From Anarhynchus alexandrinus (taxonomy: Eukaryota > Chordata > Aves > Charadriiformes > Charadriidae): a stretch of 64,000 nt of DNA. Under the pieces are notes generated by a model. The model searched no databases and was not told the origin of the DNA. It worked only from the letters and a program-made list of their open reading frames with translations. The stretch covers positions 62,001 through 126,000 of the forward strand of contig VUYV01000290.1 of the NCBI GenBank assembly GCA_008711295.1. The letters run 5' to 3'. The position numbers were made by a program, and so were the translations under genes. Shown piece after piece: positions 62,906 through 64,000 of the stretch. Numbering within the stretch: position 1 is the stretch's first letter; every line of letters begins with the position of its first letter.

Positions 62906-64000
62906 CACGGCAAAGCATTCTGGTTCCCCATGCACTGTAAGGGAAGAGCTGAGTACTATTTCCTAGCCTGCCTCATCAGATTGCCGTGTTGGTGGCTTTC
63001 GATTTGATTGTTAATTATTCTTTTTTATTGCATGTTTTCGTATTAAGCACTTAGCTGTTCTTTGTAATTAGACATAGTGATTATAGTATCTTTTTATATT
63101 ACGCCGGAGTGTTCCTTTAATGCAGACATCAAATAAAAAAACCCACATGAAATACAAAAAAAAGGATTGCAACAGTAATGCTTGGGTCCGAAGGAGTAAA
63201 GAAGTGGGAGAAAGCAAGTTGCAGTTATTGCTTTTGGCTCCAGCAAGGGAATTCAGTTTTTTGGGGTTTGTTTTGGTTTGGTTTTTTTTAAGTCTTCTCC
63301 AAATTATGTTTATTCATTTATTACAAGTCACGGAATGAACTAAATATAAAACCAATACAGATTTTTAAAGACAGACATTATGTGTTTTATCTAAATGTAA
63401 CTTTTTTGTTGTTGTTCAATTGCTGGGAAACATTTTTCTTCTTAATGTAAATGTTTCTTGAGGAAAGGGTTATGTGGGGTGAGGGGGTGAAGAGAAAGCA
63501 CCCACAGAAGAAGAAGTAGTAGAGTGTCTAACAGCACAGAGCAAATTCATGCTGTTCTTTCATGGCAGCATCCACACATTGATCAACTGTCTAACAGCTT
63601 CCCTTTATCTGAGGAACGACACGTGTATTCCAGGAGTACTGTTCGACATGGGCCCCATCTGGGAGTTTGTTTCAGAACAGCATTACCTTCCCCATGATAA
63701 GAATCTTTGCTTGAGGAATTATTTTGGAAAAAGGCCATCTGCTAGGGGAAAAAAAATATTAAAAAAATGCACGATTTAGAGAATAAAGCTTTGATTACAG
63801 ATCTCTTAGGAGGATGGATGAGGAAGCAAGGGTCCAAAGAGCTGTACCTGGAACACATTTTAGAACAAGCTGTTGGGATTGACTGTAATGTCATGCAGAG
63901 GCTTGTTGTGTGAGATACACAAGTCAGCTGGCTCCCAGTGAATGAAGCAGGTTTCTTTCACCAGCCTTCGCTCCGAGTGGTTCCTGAACAGTGCACAAGT
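62906..64000. other. Gene-free noncoding stretch
   Basis: AT-rich sequence with T- and G-rich runs near 63259-63290, a small 9-bp inverted repeat (63427-63457) expected by chance, and short open frames without domains. No gene or clear repeat is recognised up to the window edge. Confidence 0.6.

Noticed and set aside
1..64000. Prokaryotic features, CRISPR arrays, tRNA, rRNA or known microRNA genes
   Set aside because: No regularly spaced repeats, no operon-like dense ORFs, no cloverleaf or rRNA signature, and none of the common microRNA seeds I looked for appeared in a hairpin context.

Overview
This window looks like gene-poor vertebrate nuclear DNA, almost certainly from a bird. The strongest evidence is its repeats. 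A CR1 LINE tail at about 49975-50046 ends in the 8-bp repeat typical of avian CR1. A second CR1 3' end lies on the minus strand at about 62793-62905. A longer decayed CR1 body lies at about 55012-57848. An avian-type endogenous retroviral LTR lies at 59881-60484. There is no sign of bacterial or viral genome organisation: no operons, no dense ORFs, no rRNA, tRNA or CRISPR.

No protein-coding gene can be called with confidence. The longest open frames (184-186 codons) are what chance gives in 64 kb of six-frame sequence, and the longest one is antisense to the dead CR1. Base composition is moderately AT-rich, with homopolymer runs and scattered relics, as in avian introns or gene deserts. I cannot tell whether the window is intronic or intergenic.

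Layout: 1-8240 is ordinary noncoding DNA. 8241-8280 is a C22 tract ending in an N. 8281-25853 is noncoding with a few hairpins, a GATA-box cluster and a GT-rich tract. 25854-26978 holds two ~128-bp near-identical direct copies about 1 kb apart. 26979-33460 has a TAAT-rich patch and two further N-marked low-complexity tracts. 33461-46758 holds several weak exon-like segments on the + strand, one a possible signal-peptide exon and one with strong splice sites but no open frame. It also has a CTCF-like site and an octamer pair. 46759-55011 contains the short CR1 tail and a CpG-rich patch. 55012-62905 is the repeat-rich part (CR1 body, solo LTR, minus-strand CR1). The remainder is unremarkable.

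No new biological system is evident. The best leads are the duplicated ~128-bp unit, the exon-like segments (testable with RNA-seq) and the possible regulatory motif clusters. All of the motif and exon calls are pattern-level and need conservation or transcript data.
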